Source: Corynebacterium sp. CNCTC7651 (GTDB taxonomy: Bacteria; Actinomycetota; Actinomycetes; Mycobacteriales; Mycobacteriaceae). Taken from it: 64,000 nucleotides of DNA. Below the pieces are notes generated by a model. The model did no database searches. It was not told where the DNA came from and worked only from the letters and a program-made list of their open reading frames with translations. The DNA is taken from contig NZ_CP071246.1 in assembly GCF_021496665.1 (NCBI RefSeq), positions 1,860,001-1,924,000 of the forward strand, written 5' to 3'. The position numbers were made by a program, and so were the translations under genes. Below are positions 9,688 through 18,661 of this stretch, piece by piece; position 1 is the first letter of the stretch, and each line of letters opens with the position of its first letter.

Positions 9688-10677
9688 TTACTTCTTGACC
9701 GAGAACTTCTTCGCCACAAAGCGGGCAAGCAGGTTCAGGGTGACGACGAGGATGACAAGCGTCAGAGCCGCGCCCCAGAGGCGGTCGTTCGCTGGGCCGG
9801 AAGCGCCAGCCTTCCACATGTCCAGCATGAACAGCGGGAGGGAGGACTGCGGCTGGTCGAACATGTTGAACCAGTTCAGAGCCGGGGTGGAACCAACGAG
9901 CACCAGCACCGGCGCGGACTCACCCATCACGCGGGCGATTGCCAGCATGATGCCGGTGACGATGCCGGACAGGGCGGTCGGCAGCACGATGCGTGCAATG
10001 GTCTTCCACTTCGGCACACCGAGTGCGTAGGTAGCCTCGCGCAGATCCATCGGGACCACGCGGAGCATCTCTTCGGTGTTACGCACCACAACCGGGATCA
10101 TGAGCAGGATCAGGGAGAGCGACACGGCGAAGCCGGAGCGCTGCTGGCCCAGCATGGTGATCCACAGTGCGTAGATGAACAGGGCGGCAACGATGGACGG
10201 GACACCGGACAGGATGTCCACCATGAAGGTGGTCAGCTTGCCCAGGCGGTTGCCGTTGGAGTACTCCACCAGGTAGATGGCGGTGAAGATACCGATCGGG
10301 ATTGCGAACAGGGACGCGATGAGCGTCTGCACAAGCGTACCGACGATAGCGTGAGCGGCGCCGCCGCCTGCCTTGGTGGCGCGGACGCCGACCATGTCGC
10401 TGGTCCACCAGGCCGGGTCCACAACTGCTTGCCAGCCGCGGCCGATAACGGTCAGCAGCAGCCACAGCAGCGGGATGAGGGCGAGGATCATCGCGAACCA
10501 CATCAGGCCACCCATGAAGGAGTTCATGTTCTTGCGGCTGGAGGAGATGTCGGTGAACGGGTTCTCGCTCGAGGTGCGTGCGGGAGCGGTGGTGGTAGTC
10601 GCCGTGTCAGTGGTGGTGGTCACCTTCGACGAGGTCGCGCCGGTGTTGGCGCTGTTGTTGGGTACTGCGGTAGACAT
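9688..10677 (-). CDS. pstA: Phosphate ABC transporter permease
   Basis: This 329-residue protein is one of two membrane subunits of the phosphate importer. A Thr/Thr-Thr-rich cytoplasmic N terminus precedes about six helices. The EAA-type loop that contacts PstB is seen at EEMLRVVPMDLREATYALGV. pstC ends 18 nt upstream. Normal for the family apart from the long hydrophilic N terminus. Confidence 0.95.
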   Translation of the reverse strand: MSTAVPNNSANTGATSSKVTTTTDTATTTTAPARTSSENPFTDISSSRKNMNSFMGGLMWFAMILALIPLLWLLLTVIGRGWQAVVDPAWWTSDMVGVRATKAGGGAAHAIVGTLVQTLIASLFAIPIGIFTAIYLVEYSNGNRLGKLTTFMVDILSGVPSIVAALFIYALWITMLGQQRSGFAVSLSLILLMIPVVVRNTEEMLRVVPMDLREATYALGVPKWKTIARIVLPTALSGIVTGIMLAIARVMGESAPVLVLVGSTPALNWFNMFDQPQSSLPLFMLDMWKAGASGPANDRLWGAALTLVILVVTLNLLARFVAKKFSVKK

Positions 10678-10695
10678 TTTCTTCCTAGCTCCCCA

Positions 10696-11811
10696 CTACT
10701 TGTTGACGATCGAGCGGGCGATCGAGTTAACGATGAAGGTCAGGAGGAACAGCACCAGACCCGCGGCGATGTAGGCGCCGGCGGAGATCGGGTTGTTGAA
10801 CTCGGCGGACGCGTTAGCGATGGCGGTAGCGAAGGTGGTACCACCGTCGAAAAGCGAGCCGCGGTAGCTGTTCGCCGGAGCCACAGCCATGTAGAGGGCC
10901 ATGGTCTCACCCAGTGCGCGGCCGAGGCCGAGCATGGAACCTGCAATGAAGCCGGACAGGCCGAACGGGATCACGGTCATGCGGATGACTTCCCAGCGGG
11001 TGGCGCCGAGTGCCAGGGCGGACTCGATCTGGCCCGGAGGGGTCTGCACGAAGATCTCGCGTGCGGTAGCGGCGATGATCGGGAGGATCATGACCGCCAG
11101 CACAATGCCACCAGTCATCATGTTGCGGCCGGTGGAGAACGGCGGGGAGTTCTGGTAGGTGGCGAACAGGAAGAAGTCGCCGGCCCAGCCGTTCAGCCAG
11201 CGGTAGAAATTGCTCAGCATTGGGCCGAGGACCTGCGCGCCCCAGAGGCCGTACACGATGGACGGCACGGCAGCGAGCATGTCCACCAGGGTGCCCAGCG
11301 GGCGAACCAGGTTGTCCGGTGCGTAGTTGGAGAGGAACAGCGCGACGCCGAGTGCAACCGGCATGGCGATGATCAGCGCGATCAGGGAGATCGTGATGGT
11401 GGAGAAGAAGAGGTTCGGGATACCGAACTTCATCGCCTCGAGGTTGGCGGTCTGCCACTGGCCGCCGTAGGTGAAGAAGCCCAGCAGGCCGCCCTCGTTG
11501 CGGCGCAGCGGCTCAAACGCCTGGATGAGCAGGAAGATACCAATCGCAGCAACCAGCACGGTGATCAGCGCTGCGGAGATGGTGGAGAGAGCCTCGAAGA
11601 CGCGGTCGCCCGGGCGCTTCACGCCTGCGCCGGTGCCGGTGTCGGCAGTGTTGCCCTCGGCAGTGCCGGTGGTGGGGGTGCCCTCAGTCGCCGGGTCCTG
11701 ACCCTTCTCGATCGGGGTGCCGGAGGACTGCTGGATAACGGGATCGGACTTTGTCGCGGGACCTGCACCGCGGTCGTCGTGTTCGGTAGCAGGCAGTTCG
11801 TTGTCAGCCAT
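10696..11811 (-). CDS. pstC: Phosphate ABC transporter permease
   Basis: This 371-residue membrane subunit of the phosphate importer has a ~70-residue acidic/Gly-Thr-rich N-terminal extension, then about six helices. The ATPase-contact loop is at REIFVQTPPGQIESALALGATRW. The gene starts at ATG 11811. It lies downstream of pstS and a hairpin (11884-11925). A motif core occurs at 10845-10855 in codons for SLFDGG. Confidence 0.95.
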   Translation of the reverse strand: MADNELPATEHDDRGAGPATKSDPVIQQSSGTPIEKGQDPATEGTPTTGTAEGNTADTGTGAGVKRPGDRVFEALSTISAALITVLVAAIGIFLLIQAFEPLRRNEGGLLGFFTYGGQWQTANLEAMKFGIPNLFFSTITISLIALIIAMPVALGVALFLSNYAPDNLVRPLGTLVDMLAAVPSIVYGLWGAQVLGPMLSNFYRWLNGWAGDFFLFATYQNSPPFSTGRNMMTGGIVLAVMILPIIAATAREIFVQTPPGQIESALALGATRWEVIRMTVIPFGLSGFIAGSMLGLGRALGETMALYMAVAPANSYRGSLFDGGTTFATAIANASAEFNNPISAGAYIAAGLVLFLLTFIVNSIARSIVNK

Positions 11812-11883
11812 GTTCGCGAATCCTTAGGAAAATGGGAGGAAGATAGCCACGGTGACACAGAACACTGCCTGCATCCCCGCATA

Positions 11884-11925
11884 GATAGACCCCCCGAACG
11901 TTTCTCAGTGTTTGGGGGGTCTATC
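11884..11925 (-). terminator. Hairpin between pstS and pstC
   Basis: A 12-bp perfect stem (11884-11895 with 11914-11925, GATAGACCCCCC) lies in the gap between pstS and pstC. An intraoperonic hairpin here would leave pstS mRNA more abundant than that of the membrane genes, as is common when the binding protein is needed in excess. Confidence 0.7.
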
Positions 11926-11976
11926 GGTTACCGCACCTCGCCGTGGGCGAGGCGCCGCAACCTGAAGCTGCGATGC

Positions 11977-13137
11977 TTACTGGATCGCGTTGATAGCCTC
12001 GCGCAGGCGGTCTGCGTGAGAACCGGAGACCGGGATGAAGCCAGCGTCAGCCAGCTCCTCGTCCTGGGAGTCCAGAGCGATGTTCAGGAAGTCGCGGACC
12101 ATGTTCGCGGTTGCCTCATCGTAGCCAGCGGAGCAGACGATCTCGTAGGTGGTCAGCACCAGCGGGTATGCGCCGTTGTCGTGGGAAGCGAACAGAGCGG
12201 AGGAGTCAACAACCATGTTGTGGCCCTCGGTCTTGAAGGTCAGGTTGTCCAGAGCCTTGCCCACGGACTCCTCGTTCAGCTCAACCGGGCCAGCACCGAA
12301 GTCGATGTTTGCCTTCTGGTCAGCGAAGCCAGCCTCAACGTAGGTGATAGCACCCGGGGTCGCGGAGACCTCCTGTGCAACACCGGAGGAACCGTTTGCA
12401 CCGGTACCAACAGCGTTCGGGAATGCCTTGCCGGTGGAGTCCCACTTGCCGTCGGAAGCAGCCTTCAGGAACTTCTGGAAGTTGTCGGAGGTACCGGACT
12501 CGTCAGAGCGGTAGAAGACGTTGATTGCCTGGTCCGGCAGGGAAGCACCCGGGTTGGACTCGGCGATAGCCGGGTCGTTCCAGTTGGTGATGTTGCCCTG
12601 GAAGATGTCGACGATGTTGTCGACGGTCAGGTTCAGCTCGTCCACGCCGTCCAGGTTGTAAGCGATTGCAACCGGGCCGATGACGAACGGCAGGTGCCAT
12701 GCCTCGTTGCCACCGCAGCGGTCTGCAGCCGGCTGGATCTCCTCGTCCTTCAGCGGGGAGTCGGAACCAGCAAAGACAGCCTGGTTAGCGATGAAGTTCT
12801 TGATGCCGGAGCCGGAGCCGGACGGGGTGTAGGCCAGGGAAGCACCCGGAACCTCAGCTGCGTAGACGGAGCCGAAGTAGTCCATTGCGTTCTGCTGGGA
12901 GGAAGCACCCTCAGCGACCAGCTGGCCGGTCTCGCCGGAGAGCTCGTAGTCGCCCTTAGCTGCAGCGGTCTCGGAAGCAGCGTCGGTTGCGGAGGTAGCG
13001 TCAGCTGCGGAGGAAGCTGCGGTCTCAGCTGCGGTGGTAGCAGCGTTGTCGTTGGAGTCACCGCAGGCGACGAGGGAAGCGGAGGATGCTGCGACGACGC
13101 CGATGATTGCGGCGGTGCGCTTGAAGTTGCGGATCAC
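11977..13137 (-). CDS. pstS: Phosphate-binding lipoprotein
   Basis: PstS catches phosphate outside the membrane and hands it to PstCA. The GTG start at 13137 gives an N terminus VIRNFKRTAAIIGVVAAS with a lipobox SLVAC. After an Ala/Thr linker the mature domain shows phosphate-site blocks: ASSQQNAMDYF, GSGSGIKNF, FAGSD and YRSDESGTSDNFQKFL. 386 residues, as expected. It is the first gene of the operon, where PhoR control would act; about 200 bp of upstream DNA to 13343 hold its promoter, but I cannot mark a PhoR box with confidence. Confidence 0.95.
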   Translation of the reverse strand: MIRNFKRTAAIIGVVAASSASLVACGDSNDNAATTAAETAASSAADATSATDAASETAAAKGDYELSGETGQLVAEGASSQQNAMDYFGSVYAAEVPGASLAYTPSGSGSGIKNFIANQAVFAGSDSPLKDEEIQPAADRCGGNEAWHLPFVIGPVAIAYNLDGVDELNLTVDNIVDIFQGNITNWNDPAIAESNPGASLPDQAINVFYRSDESGTSDNFQKFLKAASDGKWDSTGKAFPNAVGTGANGSSGVAQEVSATPGAITYVEAGFADQKANIDFGAGPVELNEESVGKALDNLTFKTEGHNMVVDSSALFASHDNGAYPLVLTTYEIVCSAGYDEATANMVRDFLNIALDSQDEELADAGFIPVSGSHADRLREAINAIQ

Positions 13138-13343
13138 GGGGTACCTTTCCGGTGTTAAAGAGATCAATGCAAAGAGCATCGGTTCCCGAAGGGTTTGAAC
13201 CACTCCTGCCGTGCGGCAGACGCAGATCAACTCCGATTACTCACAGCCGGTAAAGCTACGGGGCAGGGGTTAACCAACGGTGTCGCCGCAAGTTAACAAT
13301 CAATGAACTCTGATTTTTGGCTGTAAAACCGCAGGTAGATCGC

Positions 13344-14228
13344 TTAATAGTGATAAACAACGTGAGATTCGGCAACTGTGAACCCGATCTCATTGTAGCG
13401 TTTTACCGCGGGCTGATTATCGGCCTCAACATACAGGATGACCTGCGAAGATCCGTCTTTTACAAGGTGCTCCAGCCCGATCGCCATGAGAGGTCCCCCC
13501 ATTCCCTCCCCCCGGTAACTCGAAGACAGCCCAACCACATAGACCTCACCAGTTGCGCCCGGATGACGCTTTGTCCAGTGGAAACCCGCCAGCGCAGGCT
13601 CCGCCCCACGCTCGTCGTAGAGAAACCACAGCCCCTCCGGATCAAACCAGTCGGTGTCCATGCCCTGCCGCAACCGCGCAAGGTCCCATCCCCCCTGCTC
13701 AGGGTGCCACGAAAACGCGTCGTTATTCACCGCCAGCCAGTCCGCTTCCACACGCTCGCGACCGAATCGCTCCACGGCTTGGGCGTAGTTCAGCGCAGCG
13801 AACCCGTCAGGCAGCTCCGTCCCGCCCACCTCAAGACCCTCCGCGTCAATCGACATCACCAAGAGCTCCCGCTTCGGCTCCATGCCCCGCGCGGCTGCAA
13901 GGCCCCGCGCCCCCTCCAGGTTGCCGTGGGCCCAAAAGGCGCGGTTCGAAGGATCGTCGATACGCGAAAGCAGCCCGGAACCCACGCCCTGCCTGCGGAA
14001 ATCGGGGTGCACCGCAAGCTCCACCCCACCGTCCGGCGCGCACGCGGCAAGCCCCACGAGCTGCTCGCCGCGGTACGCCGCCAAGTGCGTGTGGCCGCGC
14101 GCGGGATCGCGCAACGCAGCCAGGTACTGCTCGGAGAGCGGCGCCACGCCATCATGCTTTTCGACGCTCCCAAGCAACCCCTCAGCCCCATCAACCGGCG
14201 CGGACACTTCCCTAATCTCGGCTGTCAT
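13344..14228 (-). CDS. mshD: Mycothiol synthase
   Basis: MshD acetylates Cys-GlcN-Ins with acetyl-CoA, the last step of mycothiol synthesis. The 294-residue protein has two GNAT domains. The acetyl-CoA loops are at VHPDFRRQGVGSGLL and LSSSYRGEGMGGPLM. The middle block WLAVNNDAFSWHPEQGGW is diagnostic of MshD. The start at 14228 lies 23 bp from the divergent start of the nitrobindin-like gene, with TAGCCT 6 nt upstream. A motif core lies at 14156-14166. Confidence 0.94.
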   Translation of the reverse strand: MTAEIREVSAPVDGAEGLLGSVEKHDGVAPLSEQYLAALRDPARGHTHLAAYRGEQLVGLAACAPDGGVELAVHPDFRRQGVGSGLLSRIDDPSNRAFWAHGNLEGARGLAAARGMEPKRELLVMSIDAEGLEVGGTELPDGFAALNYAQAVERFGRERVEADWLAVNNDAFSWHPEQGGWDLARLRQGMDTDWFDPEGLWFLYDERGAEPALAGFHWTKRHPGATGEVYVVGLSSSYRGEGMGGPLMAIGLEHLVKDGSSQVILYVEADNQPAVKRYNEIGFTVAESHVVYHY

Positions 14229-14251
14229 GCCCCAAGGCTACGCTGGGTTGC
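14229..14251. promoter_or_regulatory. Divergent leaderless promoter pair (mshD / nitrobindin-like)
   Basis: Only 23 bp separate the two start codons. On the plus strand TACGCT (14239-14244) lies 7 nt before ATG 14252; on the minus strand TAGCCT lies 6 nt before ATG 14228. Both fit TANNNT -10 boxes of transcripts starting at the initiation codon, and no Shine-Dalgarno sequence is visible. Confidence 0.65.
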
Positions 14252-14963
14252 ATGACTGAGAACGAAAACAACCAGCCCACGCCGCAGGAGACCCCGGAGA
14301 CCCCGGAGCAGGAGCCCCAGCCGCAGCCGGAGACTCTGGACGGCAGCGCCGCGGTGAATCTGGCCGCGGAGCAGTCCAAGCGCACCGCGCACCGCAACAT
14401 TCCGGGTCTGGGCTTCGAGGACTTCCCGCTGGAGGACGACACCGCGAACCTGCGCCAGGGCCCCAGCCTGCACGACGGCCTGCTTGCGCTCCTGCCGCTG
14501 GTTGGCGTGTGGCAGGGCACCGGCCAGGCCGACGACCACGGCGAGCAGTACACCTTTGGCCAGCAGCTGGTGTTCTCCCACGACGGCGAGAACTACCTGC
14601 GTTTTGAGTCGCGCATCTGGCGTATTGACGATCAGGCGTATTGACGATCAGGGCGAACCCCAGGGCCCGGACCAGCGCGAGGTTGGTTTCTGGCGCATCT
14701 CGGAGAAGGACGAGATTGAGGTCACGCTGACCAACTCGCGCGGCCTGGTGGAGGTGCTGTACGGCGAGCCGGTGAACGAGCGCGCGTGGCGCATCGAGAG
14801 CGCCAGCACCATCGCCACCGAGAACGGCCCGGCGGACCACGGACCGGGCCGCCGCCTCTACGGCCTCATGCCCAACAACAACCTCGGCTGGGTGGATGAG
14901 CGTGTGGTGGGCGAGAGCATTGTGCCGTACATGTCCGCGGAGCTGGAGCGCGTCGCGGGCTAA
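14252..14963 (+). pseudogene. Nitrobindin-like haem-binding protein (FABP-like), frameshifted by a 16-bp duplication
   Basis: The protein resembles the actinobacterial THAP4/nitrobindin-like family: LPLVGVWQGTGQADD, FGQQLVFSHDGENYLRFES and VGFWRISEKDEIEVTLTN are typical of this small beta barrel that binds haem or nitric oxide. The frame breaks at an exact 16-bp tandem duplication (14621-14636, 14637-14652). Removing one copy gives a continuous 231-residue protein. The disorder-prone N terminus is rich in Pro/Glu/Gln. The span is one base above a multiple of three, in line with 16 extra bases. Its stop lies inside a second duplication (14946-14991). Confidence 0.85.
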
Positions 14964-14991
14964 GCCTCGAGCGCGTCGCGGGCTAAGCCTC
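14946..14991. repeat. 23-bp perfect tandem duplication at converging gene ends
   Basis: Copies 14946-14968 and 14969-14991 are identical. The first holds the stop of the nitrobindin-like gene and the second the stop of pabC, so before duplication the two convergent stops probably shared one unit. Confidence 0.85.
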
Positions 14992-15930
14992 CAGCGCGGC
15001 GGTGATGAGCTCGCGCACCTCGGCCTCGTTGGCTGGCGCGGGCAGCTCGCGATCGTTGAGCCTGGTCACCCGCGCGCAAATGCGTGTGGAGCTGACCAGC
15101 CACACGGACTCCGCCTTCTCCAGCTCATTGACGTAGATGTCTTTGGCCTTGCATTTCCAGCCGCGCTCGGAAGCAAAGTCAAACAACGCGGCCTGCGTGG
15201 TGCCCGGCAGGATGCCGGGGCCGGGCGCCGGCGTGCGCAGCCTGCCGCCCTTCTTCACCATCACCACGGTGCTGGTCGCGCCCTCGAGCACGCGCTCGGC
15301 AAGGTCGGCGCCATCGGCACCATCAGCACGGTCGGCGGCGGGCTCGGTGTAAATCACGTCGTCGAAACCCTGGGCGCGCGCCCACCGCAGGGCGGCCATG
15401 GATGCCGCGTAGTTCAGCGTCTTCGCTTCCACTGCCATCCACGGCACATCAGCCGCCACGCTCAGCCCGCGCGGGGTGGTCACCACAGCCACGCCCTCCT
15501 CGCGCTGCCGCAGCACCTCCTGCCCAATCGGGCGAATGGTCAGCCAGGCGGTTGGCACACCCGTGGTTTCGCGCCCGCGCGTCATGGTCCATACGCATTT
15601 TGCTTCGGGTGGGTTCGAGGGATCGTCGATACGCAAGTGCTCCCTGCAGTAGTCCGCAACGGCCTCCTCGGTGGCGGCGACCCACTGCGCGGCGTTCGGC
15701 TCCGGGAGGGCCAGCGCGGCGGCGGAGCGGATGAAGCGGGCAACGTGCTTGTCCAGGTTCAGCGCGCGGCCGCCGCGGACCAGGATGGTCTCGAAGACAC
15801 CGTCGCCGCGCGTGACTGCGGCATCGTCCCAAAACACGTGGGGCATGTTGGGGTTTTGCCTGCGTATCGGGCCGCCGAACGACTCCACGAGGTAGATCAC
15901 GGGCTCGGGGGGAAGCAGCGATTGACCCAT
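14983..15930 (-). CDS. pabC: Aminodeoxychorismate lyase (class IV aminotransferase fold)
   Basis: This 315-residue PLP enzyme probably splits 4-amino-4-deoxychorismate into 4-aminobenzoate and pyruvate for folate synthesis. Family blocks are RGDGVFETILVRGG and KTLNYAASMAALRWARAQGFDDVIY, where the lysine of KTLNY binds PLP, and PGILPGTTQAALF. A branched-chain or D-amino-acid aminotransferase is a less likely alternative. The start at 15930 is 32 bp from the divergent ygfZ start. A motif-like GCGTATCGACG lies at 15624-15634 in codons for LRIDDPS. Confidence 0.85.
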   Translation of the reverse strand: MGQSLLPPEPVIYLVESFGGPIRRQNPNMPHVFWDDAAVTRGDGVFETILVRGGRALNLDKHVARFIRSAAALALPEPNAAQWVAATEEAVADYCREHLRIDDPSNPPEAKCVWTMTRGRETTGVPTAWLTIRPIGQEVLRQREEGVAVVTTPRGLSVAADVPWMAVEAKTLNYAASMAALRWARAQGFDDVIYTEPAADRADGADGADLAERVLEGATSTVVMVKKGGRLRTPAPGPGILPGTTQAALFDFASERGWKCKAKDIYVNELEKAESVWLVSSTRICARVTRLNDRELPAPANEAEVRELITAALEA

Positions 15931-15962
15931 AAAGGTCCATTATGCCCCTATGATCGGGCCGC
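15931..15962. promoter_or_regulatory. Divergent leaderless promoter pair (pabC / ygfZ)
   Basis: On the plus strand TATGAT (15949-15954) lies 8 nt before GTG 15963. On the minus strand CATAAT lies 8 nt before ATG 15930. No ribosome-binding sequence is visible for either. Confidence 0.55.
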
Positions 15963-17081
15963 GTGACGTACCGCAGTGCACTCTTGGACCTTCCCGGCGC
16001 GGCGGCGCTTGAGGGCGAATCACCCCTCGATGCCGCCGGCGTGGCGCTTCACTACGGCGACCCGTTGGGCGAGCAACGCCGCCTTGCGCAACGCGCCGGC
16101 TTGGTGGACCGCTCCCAGCGCACGGTGGTGACGGTTTCAGGCCCGGACGCGCCGGTGTTTCTGAACAATCTGCTATCGCAGAAACTTGACAACGCCGCAC
16201 CCGGGTTCGCCGGCGCCGCCCTGGACCTGGACATGCAGGGGCACATCCTGCACCACGCGGACGTGTTTTACGACGGCACCACGTTTTACCTCGACGTTCC
16301 CGCCGCGCAGGGCCAGAGCTTGCTGGACTACCTGCGCCGCATGATTTTCTGGTCCGACGTCGAGGTGGAGGAGGCGGACCTAGCCATCGTGACGCTCCTC
16401 GGCCCCGCCGGGCTGCCCGCGGACCTTCCGGGCGCGCTCTGGACCCGCGAGGTCCCCTGGCTCGAGGGCTTTGTGCGTTACGACGTCTGGCTGCCCCGCC
16501 CCCAGCTCAAGGAAGCGGCGGAGCAGTGGGTTGCACGCGGCGGGGACATGACGGGCCTGCTGGCGTTCACCGCCCAGCGCGTGCGGGCTGGCGAGCCGGA
16601 ACTTGGCGCGGACTTGGACGACAAGTCCATCCCCCACGAGGTCCCCCGGTTAATCACGCGCACCGGCGGTCCGGCGGGTGCCGCGGCCCCCTGGCCCGGC
16701 GCCGTCCACCTGTACAAAGGCTGCTACCGCGGGCAGGAGACCGTGGCGCGCGTGGAAAACCTCGGCCGCTCGCCGCGGCTTCTGGTGATGCTGCAGCTCG
16801 ACGGCTCCTCCCCCACCGAACCCGCCCCCGGCACCACCATCACCTCCAGTGGCCGGAAGGTTGGCCGCCTGGGCACCGTGGTGCACGACGCGGATTACGG
16901 CCCGATCGCCCTCGCACTGATCAAGCGGTCCGCCTTGCCCGCCCCGGGACAGCCGGGCGCGCAGCTGGATATCGACGGCACCGCCGCCACCGTGGACCCG
17001 GATTCTTTGCCGTTGTTTGAGGGGGAGAAGGCGGGGAAGGTGGCCGTCGAAAAGCTTCGCCGAGGCCTGGGGCCGGCCTAG
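15963..17081 (+). CDS. ygfZ: Folate-binding protein YgfZ/GcvT-like
   Basis: This 372-residue tetrahydrofolate-binding protein helps maintain certain iron-sulfur enzymes. The diagnostic YgfZ signature KGCYRGQE is at about residues 255-262. The N-terminal half shows GcvT-like VDRSQRTVVTVSGPDA and FLNNLLSQ. The start is GTG 15963, chosen for the -10 box 8 nt upstream. It lies opposite pabC, so one short regulatory region serves both. Confidence 0.9.
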   Translation: MTYRSALLDLPGAAALEGESPLDAAGVALHYGDPLGEQRRLAQRAGLVDRSQRTVVTVSGPDAPVFLNNLLSQKLDNAAPGFAGAALDLDMQGHILHHADVFYDGTTFYLDVPAAQGQSLLDYLRRMIFWSDVEVEEADLAIVTLLGPAGLPADLPGALWTREVPWLEGFVRYDVWLPRPQLKEAAEQWVARGGDMTGLLAFTAQRVRAGEPELGADLDDKSIPHEVPRLITRTGGPAGAAAPWPGAVHLYKGCYRGQETVARVENLGRSPRLLVMLQLDGSSPTEPAPGTTITSSGRKVGRLGTVVHDADYGPIALALIKRSALPAPGQPGAQLDIDGTAATVDPDSLPLFEGEKAGKVAVEKLRRGLGPA

Positions 17082-17211
17082 AAATGCGCAGCATACAGGG
17101 CGGAAGGGAATTTTTTGGGGCCATTGGCTATGATGTCTCGCAGGACAATACTTTCGAATAGAAGAGGCCGCCTGTTCTAGGCCGCCCGAACCACCTCAAG
17201 GGGGTCACGCC

Positions 17212-17427
17212 ATGGGTCGCGGACGCGCCAAAGCAAAGCAGACCAAGGTCGCTCGCCAGCTCAAGTACAACTCTCCGGAAATGGACCTGGACTCCCTGCA
17301 GCGCGAGCTCGCAGGTCAGGCACCGGCGAACAGCTGGGATGATGAGGACGAGGTGGACCAGTACGGCGACTACGCCGACTACGCAGACTGGGACGAGGAC
17401 GACGAGGACCAGGCGGCAGCCCGCTAA
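17212..17427 (+). CDS. DUF3073 family small protein
   Basis: This 71-residue actinobacterial protein of unknown role has a basic N terminus (MGRGRAKAKQTKVARQLKYNSPEMDLDSLQREL), which is the DUF3073 signature, and a strongly acidic tail (DDEDEVDQYGDYADYADWDEDDEDQ). The mRNA has a leader, as TATGAT lies near 17129, and a terminator follows at once. It stands alone between ygfZ and the converging purMF operon. Confidence 0.9.
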   Translation: MGRGRAKAKQTKVARQLKYNSPEMDLDSLQRELAGQAPANSWDDEDEVDQYGDYADYADWDEDDEDQAAAR

Positions 17428-17444
17428 ACACCTCGTGGTTTGTG

Positions 17445-17467
17445 AAGCACCCTTCGGGGTGCTTTTT
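17445..17467 (+). terminator. Rho-independent terminator of the DUF3073 gene
   Basis: Stem AAGCACCC/GGGTGCTT around a TTCG loop (17445-17464) is followed by TTT. The T tail runs straight into a copy of the dispersed motif (core 17468-17478). Confidence 0.9.
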
Positions 17468-17557
17468 GCTTTACGACGGTTGCTTCCCGGCCGGGTCCGG
17501 CCGGGGCATCTCACCCCGGCCCACTAGTTAGGTGCCGGCCCGGCCCCGGCAGGCGAC

Positions 17558-18661
17558 CTAGTACTGCGGGTGGGTGCCGGTCAGCACAGCACGGGCAGTG
17601 TCGCCCTCGCCGGCGGCGCGGACTTCGCCGAGCACCCAGCTGTCAATGTGGCGCGCAGCCAGGATGGCCAGCGCGCGGTCGCGGTCCGCGGCGGACACGA
17701 TGGCCACCATGCCCACGCCCATGTTGAAGGTCTTCTCCATCTCCTCATCCGGCACCTGTCCGACGGACTTGATGGTGCGGAAGATCTGGCCCGGCGTCCA
17801 GGTGGCGCGGTGCATTTCTGCAACCAGGCCCTCCGGGATCACGCGCTCCATGTTGCCGGCCAGGCCGCCGCCGGTGACGTGGCAGAAGGTGCGGACGTCG
17901 CACTCCGCGGCCAGCTCCAGGCAGTCCAGGGCGTAGATGCGGGTCGGCTCAAGCAGTTCCTCGCCCAGGGTGCGGCCGAGTTCCTCGATGTGGCCGTCCA
18001 GGGGCAGCCCGGCGCGCTCCAGCAGCACGTGGCGGGCCAGGGAGTAGCCGTTGGAGTGGAGGCCGGAGGATGCCATGCCGATGATCACGTCGCCCTCGCG
18101 GACGCGGTCCGGACCCAGCAGCTCATCAGCCTCCACAACGCCCACGGCGGTGGCGGACACGTCATACTCATCCGGATCCATCACGCCCGGGTGCTCCGCG
18201 GTCTCGCCGCCCAGCAGGGCGCAGCCGGCCTGGACGCAGCCCTCGGCGATACCGGCAACAATCTCGGCGACCTTCTCCGGCACAACCTTGCCGATGGCGA
18301 TGTAGTCCTGCAGGAACAGCGGCTCCGCGCCGCACACCACCAGGTCATCCACGCACATGGCGACCAGGTCGATGCCGATGGTGTCGTGCTTGTCCATCGC
18401 CTGGGCAACGGCGAGCTTGGTGCCCACGCCGTCAGAACCGGCAGCCAGGAGCGGCTCCTTGTACTTGCCCAGCGCAAACAGGCCGGCGAAGCCGCCCAGG
18501 CCGCCGCGCACCTCGGGGCGGGTGGCGCGCTTGGCGTGCGGCGCGAAGAGCTCCACGGCCTTGTCGCCGGCTTCGATGGAGACACCCGCGGCCTCGTAGG
18601 ACACAGCCTCGTTGGCCAAAGGGGTCCTGCCCACTGCGGTCTCGTTGTTTACATCACTCAT
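17558..18661 (-). CDS. purM: Phosphoribosylformylglycinamidine cyclo-ligase (AIR synthetase)
   Basis: PurM closes the imidazole ring of AIR using ATP, step five of purine synthesis. The 367-residue protein has GSDGVGTKLAVA, DLVVCGAEPLFLQDYIA, LLGGETAEHPG and FCHVTGGGLAGNMERV, all conserved in the family. The ATG at 18661 overlaps the purF stop by 4 nt, so translation is probably coupled. The gene is intact. Confidence 0.97.
   Translation of the reverse strand: MSDVNNETAVGRTPLANEAVSYEAAGVSIEAGDKAVELFAPHAKRATRPEVRGGLGGFAGLFALGKYKEPLLAAGSDGVGTKLAVAQAMDKHDTIGIDLVAMCVDDLVVCGAEPLFLQDYIAIGKVVPEKVAEIVAGIAEGCVQAGCALLGGETAEHPGVMDPDEYDVSATAVGVVEADELLGPDRVREGDVIIGMASSGLHSNGYSLARHVLLERAGLPLDGHIEELGRTLGEELLEPTRIYALDCLELAAECDVRTFCHVTGGGLAGNMERVIPEGLVAEMHRATWTPGQIFRTIKSVGQVPDEEMEKTFNMGVGMVAIVSAADRDRALAILAARHIDSWVLGEVRAAGEGDTARAVLTGTHPQY

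Noticed and set aside
9667..13158. Very long open frame on the plus strand opposite the pst genes
   Set aside because: It lies antisense to four clear pst genes; its composition is that of a high-GC shadow frame without recognisable domains.
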